Shown here in pieces: positions 28,457 through 41,116 of a stretch of 45,000 nt of DNA. The DNA comes from Piromyces finnis (Eukaryota; Neocallimastigomycota; Neocallimastigomycetes; Neocallimastigales; Neocallimastigaceae), in the NCBI GenBank assembly GCA_002104945.1, contig MCFH01000108.1:1-45000 (forward strand). Reading direction: 5' to 3'. Within the stretch, counting starts at the first letter, position 1. Every line of letters starts with the position of its first letter. The notes beneath the pieces are model-generated. The model saw only the letters and a program-made list of their open reading frames with translations. It was not told where the DNA came from and ran no database searches. The translations under genes and the position numbers were made by a program.

Positions 28457-28899
28457 GTTATTATTATATACAACTGAATATTTATAATCATTTCTAATTT
28501 ATAAATAAAATATAAAGATTAATATAGTAAAAAAAAAATTAAAATATATTATGTTTATATTACAATGTAACATTTTAATATTGATCCATTTAATATTTTA
28601 TAAATATTATATTATAATAAAAAAAATTGTAAGAATCATTCTAATTTTTTTTATATTTTCTTTTTTTTAAAAGTAACATTATAGTGTAAAAAAAAAATTA
28701 AAAATAATAAATTGAATTATTAATATTCACAATATATTATAGAAATAGAAAAATATCGTTTATACATATTTAATTATATTAAGTGTACTTGGTTAAATTT
28801 GCTAGTTTTGTGTTGATAAGATTACTCCTCAAAAATAATGATAATATAATTTCATAAATTGAAAAATAAGTAAATATATATTGGTTAAGCTGCGTACCA
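28327..28899. other. Downstream region of homeodomain gene 2
   Basis: A+T-rich with an ATT microsatellite at about 28389-28456. No gene seen. Confidence 0.5.
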
Positions 28900-29890
28900 T
28901 TCAAAGGAATGTAAATTGTACTATGTTATATATTTCTATCTATATATAAAAATAAAATATAATATAATATAAATGAACATTTAAATATGGTAGTGTAGTA
29001 TCTCGCAAATTCTAAATAATATTGTTTGTTATATTAGTAACATTGAACTTTATGTATGGAATATTTAAAATATTTTTTTTTCTATATCAGAACGACATCA
29101 GTATTCTTAATTATGTTAGGTGGCCTATTAAAAAATACCAAAAGTAACTTTATATTACTAGTAACGATGAGGATTAGTTTTAGTAATAAAGCAACAAGAA
29201 TCTTCTATCTATATATTGATATTGAGATATGACAATTATAATTAACAATTTTATAGTTCATTCAAATGTCTTTGTTATATTTTATTGATTTATCGCTTAT
29301 GATAGGTTGAAATTCTTCTATGAGTAAGTGAGAAATATAATTATAAATGATTTTCTTATAACCTAAGTAGACAAATTGTATGTGTAATTATATTAAAAAA
29401 AGAATAAAAAGAAATATTATCAAGAGAATTAAGTGAAGAGATTCAATAGAATGAATGCAAAATATTTTAATATTCAATAATAAAATGATTATTTAGCATT
29501 ACTACAACATAAGCAGAAATAAAAACAGTCAGAAGTAATTTCATTACTGGCAATATTAATTATAGTAGTGTTCTCAAAACTGCAGCAAATTTTAAATTTA
29601 AGTGAGGTTTGCCAAAACCAATGTGTATTTTCTATTTAAATTAAAAAATTTAATGTTAGTATATTTGAAAGCAATGACCTTGCTGCAGAGGATTCCAAGA
29701 TATTTTTTGGAAATACTTCTTATTGTGAGCAACAAAAACAATAAATATTGAAATTACACACAAAGACAACAGGTGACTATGGTTATTTTTACTATGAGTA
29801 ATTTTATATTTATCAAGATTATAAAAGACAACAAATCTTATATTAGTATATATTATCATTTTATGATATGAACATCATGATTCTAAAATG
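28900..29890. other. Block of higher sequence complexity, probably decayed mobile element
   Basis: This kilobase has fewer homopolymers and more G+C than its flanks. The minus strand has a short open stretch at 29859-29656 (contains NKKYFQKISWNPLQQGHCF). It is followed after stops by a readable stretch with GFGKPHLNLKFAAVLRTLL. This could be a dead transposase, but I cannot assign a family. Confidence 0.3.
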
Positions 29891-30239
29891 TTAAATAAGA
29901 AAACTTAATATATAAAGGTGACATTATAGAGTTGTAATCATATTTATATATTTATATTTATATAATAATATAAATATATAAATATTATTCTTTCTTTTTT
30001 ATTCATACCATTTAAAAAATTGGAAAATAAAAATGTAAATATATAAAATAAAAGATATAATCTATTTTTTAATATATTCAATAATTTATATTATAAGCAT
30101 AACAAAATACAAAATAAAAATGCCAATATTTAAAGTATTTACCAAAAAGTTGGTAAGTAATATAAAGTGTAAAACTAAATATTTATTTACATTATATATT
30201 ATTATCAATAAAAAAATAATAATCTTAATATTAGAAACA

Positions 30240-30480
30240 AATATTATCATATAAACGCCAAAATATAATAGCAATAACAATAAAAACATTAATAATAATA
30301 ATTAAGCACCAATAATAAAAATACAATATAAAATTTAAATTTTTTTTGTTAATACTTTACATAAACATTATTATTAATATATATATATAACTTATTTAAA
30401 CATTAAATAATAAAGCAAAACTAATAATAAATATGAAGTAAATTTAAAAAAAATCGCAAATATAACAGGTGTAGAATATA
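30240..30480 (-). repeat. Inverted, diverged copy of the 5760-5960 / 24290-24480 sequence
   Basis: Read in reverse complement it shows TTTGCGAT, ACTTCATATTTATTATTAGT and TTGTTAATATTTT-like blocks in the same order as the homeodomain 2 upstream start. It is the only inverted copy seen. Confidence 0.55.
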
Positions 30481-30769
30481 TTTAATAATTTAAAAAAAAA
30501 AGTTATATTAAATAGAAATATAAAAATTGAAAATTTTGCAAAATTTATAGACTAATAAAGAAGTATAAATTGAAAAAGTAATTTATTTTTAATAATTTTA
30601 TTTTTTTGAAATAAGAAAATAAAATTCAAAAGAAAAATATAAAAAGAAAAATATAACTTTTTTTAAAATGATTATTATATTTATTAATATTTTTAAAATA
30701 ATTCAAAAAAATATTTAAATTATTTATTTATTATTATATATTATTTTTTTTTATTTTTATTTGAAATAA

Positions 30770-31005
30770 AGACATTCCAAAGCCTTTTATTAATGATAAA
30801 GGTAAAAAGAATGTCAAAAATTCTTCTGAACATCATGATAACAACATCTTAAGTGGTTCTTCCAAATGTGCAAATGTGGTACTAAAAAAAAAATAAATAA
30901 AAAACAGTAAAAAGGATATTTCTAACAATATAAAACATTGAACCAGCCATGGAATATATAGTGAATTTTAGAAGGAAAGGGTTCAATATCCAGGTATTAA
31001 TTACA
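30770..31005 (+). pseudogene. Possible fragment of an unknown gene
   Basis: A plus-strand stretch reads KDIPKPFINDKGKKNVKNSS, then SGSSKCANVVLKKK, then a stop. Later bases read as a second short stretch (HGIYSEF, RRKGFNIQ in another frame) before a GTATTA donor-like site. Codon content is more gene-like than the flanks. No family recognised. Confidence 0.3.
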
Positions 31006-32404
31006 AATATAAATGTTATTAATTGAAGTCTTTTAATTTTTGTTTAAAAAAAATTTTATAGTTTATTACCATTTAAATTAGTAGTAATAAATATTTTATT
31101 ATTACAAAACTATTATCTTTCTATTAATATAATTAGAAGTTGTTAAGTTTTATAATTATTTCAACTTTTATTAATATAATTTATGATAAAGAGCTACTAT
31201 TGTTTTACTCTATTTAAACTACATGTATTTATATATTTCTATTTTGACTTAAATATCTACTCCAATACAATAGTATTTAGTACATTTTAATACATAAAAT
31301 CATACATTTCATATATTCTAAAATCTATAGTTATATATATTATAAAATAAAATATTTTAAAAATGAATAATATATAATGTATTGTATACATTATTATAAA
31401 TGTATACATTAATTGTATTTGATATAATATCATATTTATTTATTATGTGAATAATAATATTATAATCAATAATACATTAATTTAAGAGTTAATAATCAAA
31501 TATCAAATATTTATAATATTATTTTCATTATGAAAAATAACAGTATAAATTTCAAAATATTTCATATTTTTTGTTAACTATAAGAATAAATAAATAACTT
31601 CTTTAATACAAAATTTAACTACATAATTACACAATCATGCCTATTAAATATCTCAAATATAAAATTATTTAAATAATTATTATTTGTTTAATATTTAAAA
31701 GGAGAACTTTAAAAATATAAAAGTTTCTTTTTTTTATTTAATTGCTTATTTAAATGTTTTTAAAACTATTTTCTTTTAATTTTAAAAATTAATTTAATTA
31801 TATAAAATATATAATAATTATAGTAAGTAAACTTATTCATTTATTTATTATATATATATATTTCATAATATATTATATTAATTTTTTTTCTTTTTACTTA
31901 AAAATTGAATAAAAATTAAAAAGCCATAAATTTTATTAATTGTGAAAAACATCCATAATTATGAATTTTACATGATTGTTTTATTATAGTTATTGTTATA
32001 ATTTATTATGATTACGTTTCATAAATTAAATATTAAAAGGTTTATCATAGGTATAATAATTACTTTTTATTTTTGTTGAATTCATTATTATCATATCTAC
32101 GTTTGATTAATAAAATAATTCACATTCAACTTATTGATATTATTATAATAAAATTATATTTCTTGTAAGAATAAAAGAACTATTTAAAAAATGATATCAA
32201 TAATAAAAATATTTGATACAGAAAAAATAATTTTATAATATATAAAAATATATTACTTCTATTAATGTTTTGGTTAATAAAATGAATATATATATAATTG
32301 AAATATTAAATATATACTTTAACTATTTGAAATAAATTAAATATTAAGAAAATATTCATATATAATTAACTTTTTTGACATTTTATTATATCACATTAAT
32401 TAAA

Positions 32405-32430
32405 TCGAGAACCAGACCGCCAGTATTAAA
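32405..32430. promoter_or_regulatory. Conserved GC-rich island (copy 4)
   Basis: TCGAGAACCAGACCGCCAGT followed by ATTAAA, 1,099 bases before homeodomain gene 3. Confidence 0.4.
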
Positions 32431-33503
32431 AGATTAAATATTAATTAATTATAAAAATAATAATATTATTTAATTTTGACATGAAATTTGAATTTCTACA
32501 TAATCATAACTTTATTATAACCAATATTTTTTTAAAAAAAAATAAAATAAAATTTTTGGTAAAGAGTAAAACTATATTTTAATATATTAAAATATATATC
32601 TTTTGAAGTTATTTTATAAAGTTTAAAATTTTAATCCTATTTATTTTTTGAATAACTTTTATGGCATGAATAAATTTAAATATATTTCTCTTATAATCTA
32701 ATAATAATAGTTCGAGTATTGTAAATAAATAACTTAATATAACTTTTATTAAATTATTAAATTAAATACACATTATATCTTATACACTGTACACTGTAAA
32801 GATTAAACTGCCATTTTGATTATGAAAATTATTAAAATAATTTATCTCATAATTTCAATTTCCATTATTGATACTTTTAATAAAAAATAATAAAATATTG
32901 CAATTAAAAATATATTTTTTTTTAATTTCAAAAATATATATTATATAGATTGAATTATATTTCTTTTTTCTTCGAAATATGATATGATATTGTATGGAAT
33001 GTTTTAAGTTCTTACTATTTTTCTACTATGAAATAAACGCAAAAAAGGAAATTTCATTATTTGTACTTTAGATATGGTTTAAACTTTTTTTTGACATTCT
33101 TTCTTATTGCATAATAATTAATAATAAATAATTAAAAAAATGATATTATATTTTATAGAGTATAATATTAATGAAAGACATCTTATTTCAATTTATAATA
33201 TTAAAAAAATTGTATAATATAAAATAATATATATATATAAAGTATGTAAATAAATATATATAATATTATAATAAAATGATTAAACAATATAATAATAAAT
33301 AATAAATAATAAATAATAAATGCATTAATTAAAAGAAAAGTCAAATTTGAAAAAAGAGCATAAAAGGATTGAATTTTGACTTTTTTTAAAGCACTTATTC
33401 TTAATTTTTATAATTTAAAGCGCTAATTATATTAAAATATATCAAACATATCAAAATACTTTAAGAAACCACACACTATACTTAACATAAAAAGAAAGAA
33501 ATA

Positions 33504-34946
33504 ATGTCTTCGGAAGCCACTCTTAAATCACTTTATGCTTTGTCTCCTTCTGTACCATATTCTGCTACTGTAAATTCAATAAACTCTTTAGCTTATGATT
33601 TTACACCAACATATTCAAATGGATCTTTCAATGGAAATGGAAACCCATCTCAAAATAATCTAGAATGTTCATACTCTCTAAACAGTAGCATCTACCCTTC
33701 ATACACTTCACCGGATTACGTAATAAATAATAAAAGAAATTTTGTGAAAGTTCAAAGTCCTCTTCCATCGCAAAATAATTCGATTAATTCATTTATTAGA
33801 AAAGAAAGTTTTACCAGTCCCTATAATAATTTATTAGACTCACCTACTTGTACTCCAGTTTTTAATGGAAATTATACATTATCAAATGAACTTTTAAGTA
33901 ACGCTATAACAAATGATAATACTGAGATATCAAGTTGTCCTTTAATTCAAGATATAAGTCAAAGATCAAAGCAATGTCATAATTCAGTATGTACTAATAA
34001 ACTTACAAATAATATAAAGATATATATTTTATTTATTATTTATTTATTTATATAATATATTGTACATCCTAGTTAATTTAAAAATATTAACATTCAAATT
34101 TATATATTATATTTATATATTATTATAGCCTTTTTCTATTTCCCCATCACAAGACTCTTTCACAATAGAAAAAACAAGTCCAATATTAAACAATGCATAT
34201 CCATCATCAGAATCATTGATTAATTCATCTTTATTTTGCTTACCATGTTCATGTTCTTCATTAAAAGCATTCTCATTTGATGATATTGCCATTAGTTCCA
34301 ACACCATTATCACCGAGTGTTGTTCAAATTTATTTTCAAGTTCAAATACAAGTGTAAATCTAAATTCAAATCCAGATCCAGATCCAGATCCAAATCCAAA
34401 TCCAAATCCAAATCCAAATCCAAATAATTGTGGAAAATCAATCATTAGTGTAAATTCATTGTGTTCAAATTCTGTCTCAAACGTAATTAAACCTAAAAAG
34501 AAATGTGGTATTTCAAAGGGTTGCAAACGCCCAAATTATTCTCATAAAGTAACCAAAATATTGAGAGAATGGCTCTCAAATCACTCTTTCCCTTATCCTA
34601 CCGTTACTGAAAAGTGTCGTCTTTGTGAAGCCACTGGTTTAACACTAGTAAGTTATTATTTTTATTATTATTAATTATTTTCATAATATATACATTATAT
34701 TAACAATATTTCTTTTTATTATTTTTCACACTACACATCTTTGCAATATAAATTATAAATGAATATATAATTATAATTAAATATTAAAAATACTTTTTTT
34801 CAGATTCAGGTATATATTTTTAGTAATTTTAAATTATAAATTATAATAATGATATTTATTAAACACTACTAATTTTTTTTATAAATTTTAATTTTATATT
34901 ATAGCTTAATAACTGGTTCGTAAAGGCTAGGCGCCATTATTCATAA
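33504..34946 (+). CDS. TALE-type homeodomain protein 3, 4 exons, lacks Asn51
   Basis: Exons are 33504-33986, 34129-34647, 34804-34809 (6 nt) and 34905-34946, all phase 0, giving 349 residues. The N-terminus (MSSEATLKSLYALSPSVPYS) resembles protein 2, with an extra Ser/Tyr-rich segment, then VQSPLPSQNNSINSFI and LDSPTCTPVF. A short Asp-Pro/Asn-Pro repeat comes from 34366-34425. The homeodomain (about 288-347) has KVTKILREWLSNHSFPYPTV, EATGLTL, IQ, and a last exon reading LNNWFVKARRHYS. The invariant Asn51 is Lys (AAG) and Arg55 is His (CAT). Both are major DNA contacts in homeodomains, so sequence-specific binding is probably lost or changed, while splice sites and frame remain intact. The TATA-like position reads CATAAAAG (33359-33366). 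It could be a decaying copy or a partner-binding-only variant. Confidence 0.9.
34804..34809 (+). other. 6-nt micro-exon (ATTCAG, Ile-Gln) of homeodomain gene 3
   Basis: Flanked by TTTTTTTCAG and GTATAT. Conserved despite the substitutions in the next exon. Confidence 0.85.
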
Positions 34947-35529
34947 TTTAATGTATTTTTATTTAAATATAAAAATATAACATTAATAATAACTATTATT
35001 ATTGTTGTTTATGTTGTGGTTATTATATATTATTATAATATTACAATATTAAAATCGTTCAATTTTTTATATACCTAAATGATAAATTAAAAAATAATCA
35101 ATAAAATAGTGAAAATAGTAAAAAGCTATATATATATATTCTTTTCAATGTAATATTTAATCAAAAATAAATAATAATTATAATACAATAAAATTATTAC
35201 AGCTTACAAAATAATTATATATACTTTTATTATTCTTATTTATGTGTAATTCTTTGTTTTTAAAAATATGATTATTTAATTATCCTTTTATTCATTCTTT
35301 CTATTTACCACAAAATTAAATTATTAAATATTATAATCAATTCTAATTCTAATTAATAAAATATATAATTTTTTAATTTTATAAATATATAGTCTTTTAA
35401 TATAGAAAAAATATTATATATATTATATATAATATATAGTTTAGTAATTAAAAATTTATAATTATGATATATAAAAAAATAAAAATAATAAATTATATTT
35501 TGAAATACAATTCGATTAAATATTTTTTT

Positions 35530-35833
35530 AGATTGTTCATCTTGAGTATAAATTAGATACTATTTTGATAAATCAGGATCATTATAAAATGTTTGACATT
35601 TTTCAGAAAAACTAAACATTTCTCTTTATAATTATTTATGTTAGCAATAGTAGACATTCATTCATTACTATATTCTGAATTTAAATCTTTAAAACATTCT
35701 TGATTTACTGAATATTCATCATTATTACCTATATCATCTCTTTTGAAAAGCAGACGAAAAATTACAAAATTAGCATTAGAAATAATAATAAAATAATAAA
35801 TAATAAAATAAATAATAAAGAAACTAATTTCAT
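35530..35833 (-). pseudogene. Fragment of a small secreted Cys-rich protein gene
   Basis: ATG at 35833 opens a hydrophobic stretch (MKLVSLLFILLFII) that, after a frameshift, leads to ISNANF, a plausible signal peptide end. Then come RDDIGNNDEYSVNQECFKDL, NSEYSNE-stop-MSTIANINNYKEKC and, after another shift, FSEKCQTFYNDPDLSK. The Cys spacing with EKCQTFYNDP resembles N-terminal regions of secreted proteins I associate with gut fungi; this is memory of style, not a match. One in-frame stop and at least two frameshifts make it a pseudogene. Confidence 0.55.
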
Positions 35834-36169
35834 TTTAATTAATATATTATTATTACCTATTGCTATTGCTATTATTATTATTAATATATATTGTAGAAAT
35901 TTTAATAATTCCAATATTACATAATTTTAATAATTAAAAAAATCAGTTTATAAAATAGTTTTTAAAAAAATATAAATATATATAAATATATAAAAATACT
36001 AAAAAAATAATGCTATAATATTACATGATATTATATTTAATCATTAATTTGTATATAAAGTAAGAATATATAATTCTATTAATTCTTATTAAAAATAAAA
36101 ATTCAAAATACAAATATATATATATAATAAATAAATAATTTAATTATTTTTTATAATTAGTGTTATATA

Positions 36170-36500
36170 AATAAAATATTAATTACTATAATTAAATGCC
36201 GTTTAAATTTTTATCCTGCCTGTAAAGAAATTTCCTTAGCATACATAAGGTTTCATGTATATCTTTATATAACTATATGGATTGGTTTTATCTTATGTAT
36301 TAGAATATATATACATATTATACATATATTCATATATATACAGTAAAGTAAAGTTTGTTTCACCAAATGGGGAATTTTTTAATATCCTTTATTAATTACC
36401 TGAGGGATGAGTTAGTGCCCCTGCAACAGCTACCACATGGTAAAAGATCATAAATTATGTGTTCTATACATTATCTGTGAAACACATAATAAAATCTATG
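36170..36500. other. GC-richer island of unknown origin
   Basis: Contains TTACCTGAGGGATGAG and TAGTGCCCCTGCAACAGCTA, very unlike the surrounding A+T desert. Only short frames (minus strand FYHVVAVAGALTHPSGN, then stop). Possibly a mobile-element scrap. Confidence 0.35.
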
Positions 36501-36639
36501 ATATATGTTTCTTTTATGCTGTAGTAATTTAATATTAGTTTATTTATAATTTATTATATTAGGTGAATATATTTTTATTATTATAATTAACACTTCTAAT
36601 AATTACACTTTTTAATTAATTATTATATTTTATTATTAT

Positions 36640-36860
36640 ATAAAAAACCTCTTCTTATGAATTATTTTTCATGAATATTTTTATATTATAAAATTCCTAT
36701 AATATAATTAAATATCATTTATGTAATGTAATGTATCCATAATATATGAATAATTAAATAAGATATAATGTAATATATTATACAATGTATTTCAATGAAA
36801 TACTATTTAAATAAAAAATAATGTAATACAAATTACAATAAAATGTAATTCTACATTTGA
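36640..36860. repeat. Dispersed repeat, copy 2
   Basis: Counterpart of 22835-23040, starting AAAAAACCTCTTCTTATG. Confidence 0.65.
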
Positions 36861-37189
36861 AAGTTAAAATTTTTAGATTAATTAAAATTTTTATTTAATT
36901 ATGTATTTAATATTCGTACATTTTTGTAACTTTTTTTTTTTGTATCATTTTTTTCTGTTTCCTTTTTTCCAATTTTTATTTAAATGAATGAATGAATAAT
37001 AATGTTTATTTTGATGGTATTCATTTACATTAATTTACAATATTTTTATACTTTTATAAATCAATAGGTATTTTGTAAACTATTATAGTTATTAAATCAA
37101 AAGTTTTGCGATGAATTTAGTAGTAAATGAATATAAAATATAATTATTTTTTATATAATTATTGTTGATAGAATAACCTTGAATATTAT

Positions 37190-37943
37190 GAAAATGAAAA
37201 AGATTCAAAAGTAATAAAATATCTTAAAGAATATTACTTATATCATGAGGATAATTTTACTTCTAAAAATATTAAATTTTTAATTAATAATTAAAAGTCT
37301 TACTAAAAAAGATTCTGAAAAAAAAAAAAAAAGAAACATTAGAAAAAGTATTGAAAGAATTATTGGAAAATTATAGGTATGATAAAGATTATAAATGGTA
37401 TATTTATTTTAAATATGATAATGGATTTATCTTAAAATTACTTTTAAATTATAAAAATAAAATTTTACTTTCAAAAAAAGAATTTAAATAATTATTAATT
37501 AAAAAAAAAAAAAAAAGAATTATCAACTTTAATAGAATATGGAGCGGACATAAATAGATGAAACACCATTAACAGTAGCTTGTAAAAAAAGAAGGAAATA
37601 TGGTTAAATTATTAGTTGAGTATGGAGCTAATATAAATAAGTAGAATAATGAAGATAACACCCATGTATTTAATGCTTGTAAATATTATATATATGATTC
37701 AAGTTCAAAAATAATAGAGTTTTTAGTTGAAAAGGGTGCAGATATTAATATTCCGAATAATGATGGTGAAACCCTAATATTCGTATTGTATCAAAAATTT
37801 AGAAAATATGTAGTTAATTTTTTTTTATTAAACATGAAGAAAATATAAATATAACAAATAAAAATGGAGAAGCTCCTTTAAAAATTTTATGATTTTATAA
37901 TGAAACAATAATAGAATGTTTAATTGAACAAGATGCAAATTAA
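37190..37943 (+). pseudogene. Degenerate ankyrin-repeat gene
   Basis: Broken reading frames carry ankyrin-like units: LSTLIEYGADINR, then LTVACKK and GNMVKLLVEYGANINK, then KIIEFLVEKGADINIPNNDG, then ETIIECLIEQDAN followed by TAA. The units sit in different frames, with in-frame stops and A-run indels (for example 37320-37331 and 37501-37515). At least four repeats are recognisable. Ankyrin repeats mediate protein binding; no other domain is seen. The gene is dead as read. It occupies the region where cassettes A and B carry the pheromone-like gene upstream of the HMG 3' end. Confidence 0.8.
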
Positions 37944-38026
37944 ATTTTCAAATAAATTTATAATTAGTTTTAATTATAAATTGATTTTTATTATTATTTT
38001 TTAATTTAAAAAAAAAATAATATAAA

Positions 38027-39063
38027 ATGAATATTATTAAATATTTTATTTTATTATTAGCAGTTGTTACTAAATTTGATTGTAACCTATACATTCATTT
38101 ATATATACAATTAGCAATTCTGGCGATCATGATGTTAATATTGTTAAAGATATAAATAGAGATTATATAAAAATTGATATTGATAGTAACAATATAATAG
38201 AAAAATTTATTGTTGATACTATTTCAAGTTTAGATGAAGTTTGAATAAATAATGGTTTTCCAACTAAAATAGATAAAATTAATGAAATTGAAAAAAGATT
38301 TAAAAATATATATAAATTAGTGGAATTAATAGCATGTAATAGATTAGGTATTGGTCAATTTTCTTATACTGACGAAAAAAAAAAAAAAAAAAAAATCGTA
38401 TAAATCTAATTATTTGAAAGATATAAAAATTGTGGAAATAAAGAATATTTTATTAGTTATCCTAATAATTCTAATAAATAAATTTCAGTAAATGAGTATT
38501 TTAAATTACATATAGAAAATTTAGATATATTTAAAAAATTAATTGATGTGAATATAACTGATAGTGATAGAGGATTAAATATTATGAAAATTTTTAACAG
38601 AAATTTTTTTTAATTAGTGATGGTACAAATATTTATTCATTCACAATAGAACACGATGAAAAAATCCTAATGGTAAAGAATTTAAAAACATAATTCACAA
38701 AGTTTAAATGATATTAAAAATGATATAAATGGATATGGTAAACGATCATTTAAAAAATACGACTTTAGAGACAATAAAAAAATAGGATATGTAAGTAGTA
38801 AAGGAGTAAATATTATAGCAAAATGTGGAATAGAATTATATGACAAAGATGTTTTTAATTATATTTATAAATCTGGTAAAGGAAGTAAAATAGAAACAAA
38901 TATGTTAAATATAGTATTTCTTGATAGTAAAATAAATAAACATAAAACTAAAAATATTTTATGTAACTACTATAAATCAGATTATATTCATATTGAAGAA
39001 ATCTCTCAAAAATTTATGAATAAAAGAAATGAGATAGAAACATTCAGTTGTTTCTGCAAATAA
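38027..39063 (+). pseudogene. Broken gene for an unknown secreted protein
   Basis: ATG at 38027 starts MNIIKYFILLLAVVTKFDCN, a good signal peptide. After a frameshift it continues SNSGDHDVNIVKDINRDYIK, SSLDEV-stop, NNGFPTKIDKINEIEKRF, then LVELIACNRLGIGQFSYTDE. More shifts and stops lead to YFKLHIENLDIFKKLIDVNI. The last open stretch includes GKRSFKKYDFRDNKKIGYVS and GVNIIAKCGIELYDKD and ends ETFSCFCK, stop at 39061-39063. At least two stops and several homopolymer-associated frameshifts. Family not recognised. Confidence 0.7.
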
Positions 39064-39541
39064 TAGAATAAGTATATATATATATAAATAATAAAATAAA
39101 AAAGTGGAAAAGAATAAAAATATTATTAATAAAAATAGTGAATTATTAATTAATGTAGATAGCTCTTGATGATGATAATTATGTAAGATTAATGTGTAAC
39201 ATTTAAAATTATTTAACTTTTTTTCATATTCATATTCATATTATAAATGTATTATAATATAATAATAAATAATTAAACTATTTTATGAAAAATCTTTTTA
39301 TTATTAAAGTTAAAAAAATAGTAATTTTTTATTATATATATATATATTTTTGTTAACCTTATTAATAAAAGTATTCATTTATTTATTATATAAGTATTAC
39401 AAGGTAATTTTTTATTATACAAACATAAAATAAATATTCAATTTTTAACTTTTTTTTTTATCACCTTAAATTCAATATTATATAATTTTAAATTTAATTA
39501 TATATTAAATTTTTAGTTATAAATTTGAAAATATTGAATGC

Positions 39542-40727
39542 TTAGATTTTTTTCTTTAAAAAATTAAGTATTTCGATAATTTCATCTCGATGTTTTATTC
39601 TATCTTCAGGTTTTATCATTTCTAAATATTTAAGGCATTTCTTCATTTTATTTTCTTTAACCATCTTTTTCACCTTACTTATGATGAACTTATAATCATG
39701 CTTATTTTTGCCTTTGGTTTGAATAAACTTGTAACCTTTATAGCTGTTGAGTTATTTTGATACCATTAAAAATATATTAGAATAAATATTATTAATTTAA
39801 TAATTTTAATTTTATTAATAATCATATTTAATTAATTATATTATTATAATTAAATATTAAAATACATAAATACACAAATACATAATTGTATAAATATATA
39901 CATACACATAGTGATGAATTATTTTATGAATGTTCTGACGGTGAATAAAAGCGTTCTTTACCTCATCATTTTGACATTTCCATAATTCTCCAAAATATCC
40001 ATTTAAAATTTTATAATTATAATGAATTGCATTGTTTTGTTTAAAATAGTAGGTCAAGTATTTTTTAAAAATCATAAAACAATTTAATGGACGAGGTATT
40101 TTATTACCATATTTTCTTTTTTCATTGAAAATAAATGATGTGTAAATGGTTGATATTTTTTGTAAAATATCTTTATCTTTCAACAAAAACTCAACATCAC
40201 AATCATTCAATTCTTCCATAAAATACAAAAGATATTCTTGATCCATTGCTTTTGCTAATCTTAATATTTCAATTCTATTTGAAGCTTGTTGAATTAATTT
40301 TCTTACTTCATTTGAAAAGTCATCATTTTCATTAGATGGAATATAATAATAATTATAATAATCAATTTTATTATTAAAAGCGTTTTTATAAACATCAATA
40401 CTGATATTATTGATATTATTATTGATATTCTTATTGATATTATTATTGATATTATTGTTGATATTAATAATATTATTAATATTTTGATCATAATTTATAA
40501 AACTATTATTGATTACTTGATAATTAACAATTTGATTATAATTCAATTGATCGCAATTGACTAGATTGTTGATTTGGTCATTATTAATTTGATTAATATA
40601 GATTTGATTGTTATTAATATTATTATTCTCATTAACAATAGTTAAATAATCATTATAATTATTATAATTATAATTATTGTTATTTTTGAATGTAAATTCA
40701 TTATTGACTAAATTTTCATAATCAATA

Positions 40728-40773
<46 letters not shown>

Positions 40774-41116
40774 GATTGATATTATTAGCATCAATAACTG
40801 GAATGTAATTCACTTGATTATTATTATTATTTTGATAATTATTCTTGTCATATATTATTTTTATAGTGTTATTACCAAAATTATCAAAGAGGTAGTTAGT
40901 ATTAATAGGAGGAGAGACAATATTTGGCTGGGAAGTAACCTGAATATTCTTAATACTGTTTTGAGTAAAGTTCATCAAAGTTGGATCTAACACATCAGAG
41001 AAATTACCACTTTGAAGATTTAAAATGGAATTATTAGAATTCTTTGTATTTAACATATTAAATTGTTGATAATGAATATTATTAATATTATTAATGTTAT
41101 TAATATCGAAAAACAT
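39542..41116 (-). CDS. HMG-box (MATA_HMG-like) transcription factor C, 2 exons
   Basis: Exon 1 is 41116-39906 and exon 2 is 39743-39542; the intron starts GTATGT and ends CAACAG. The split codon is GTC instead of GTA, still Val, which supports the splice model. The joined protein is 470 residues. It has an extra INN unit near the start (MFFDINNINNINNIHYQQF), a short poly-Asn run from 40732-40771, the NRIEILRLAKAMDQEY region, an HMG box at about 338-413 matching A and B, and the same basic tail. It is closer to B than to A in the N-terminal region (PINTNYLF, QPNIVSPP). Intact, with no adjacent pheromone-like gene. Confidence 0.9.

Larger units (their letters stand above)
31120..35480 (+). repeat. 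Homeodomain cassette 3, segmental duplicate
   Basis: Aligns with 17300-21480 upstream, through and downstream of the gene, with many substitutions and indels in the intergenic parts. Confidence 0.75.

Noticed and set aside
30086-30289. 67-residue hydrophobic minus-strand frame
   Set aside because: Typical chance Leu/Ile/Phe frame in A+T-rich DNA and overlaps the inverted repeat copy.
34113-34526. 137-residue minus-strand frame with a Gly-Phe/Gly-Ser repeat
   Set aside because: Antisense of homeodomain gene 3 exon 2; the GF/GS repeat is the reverse of the Asn-Pro/Asp-Pro codons. No support of its own.
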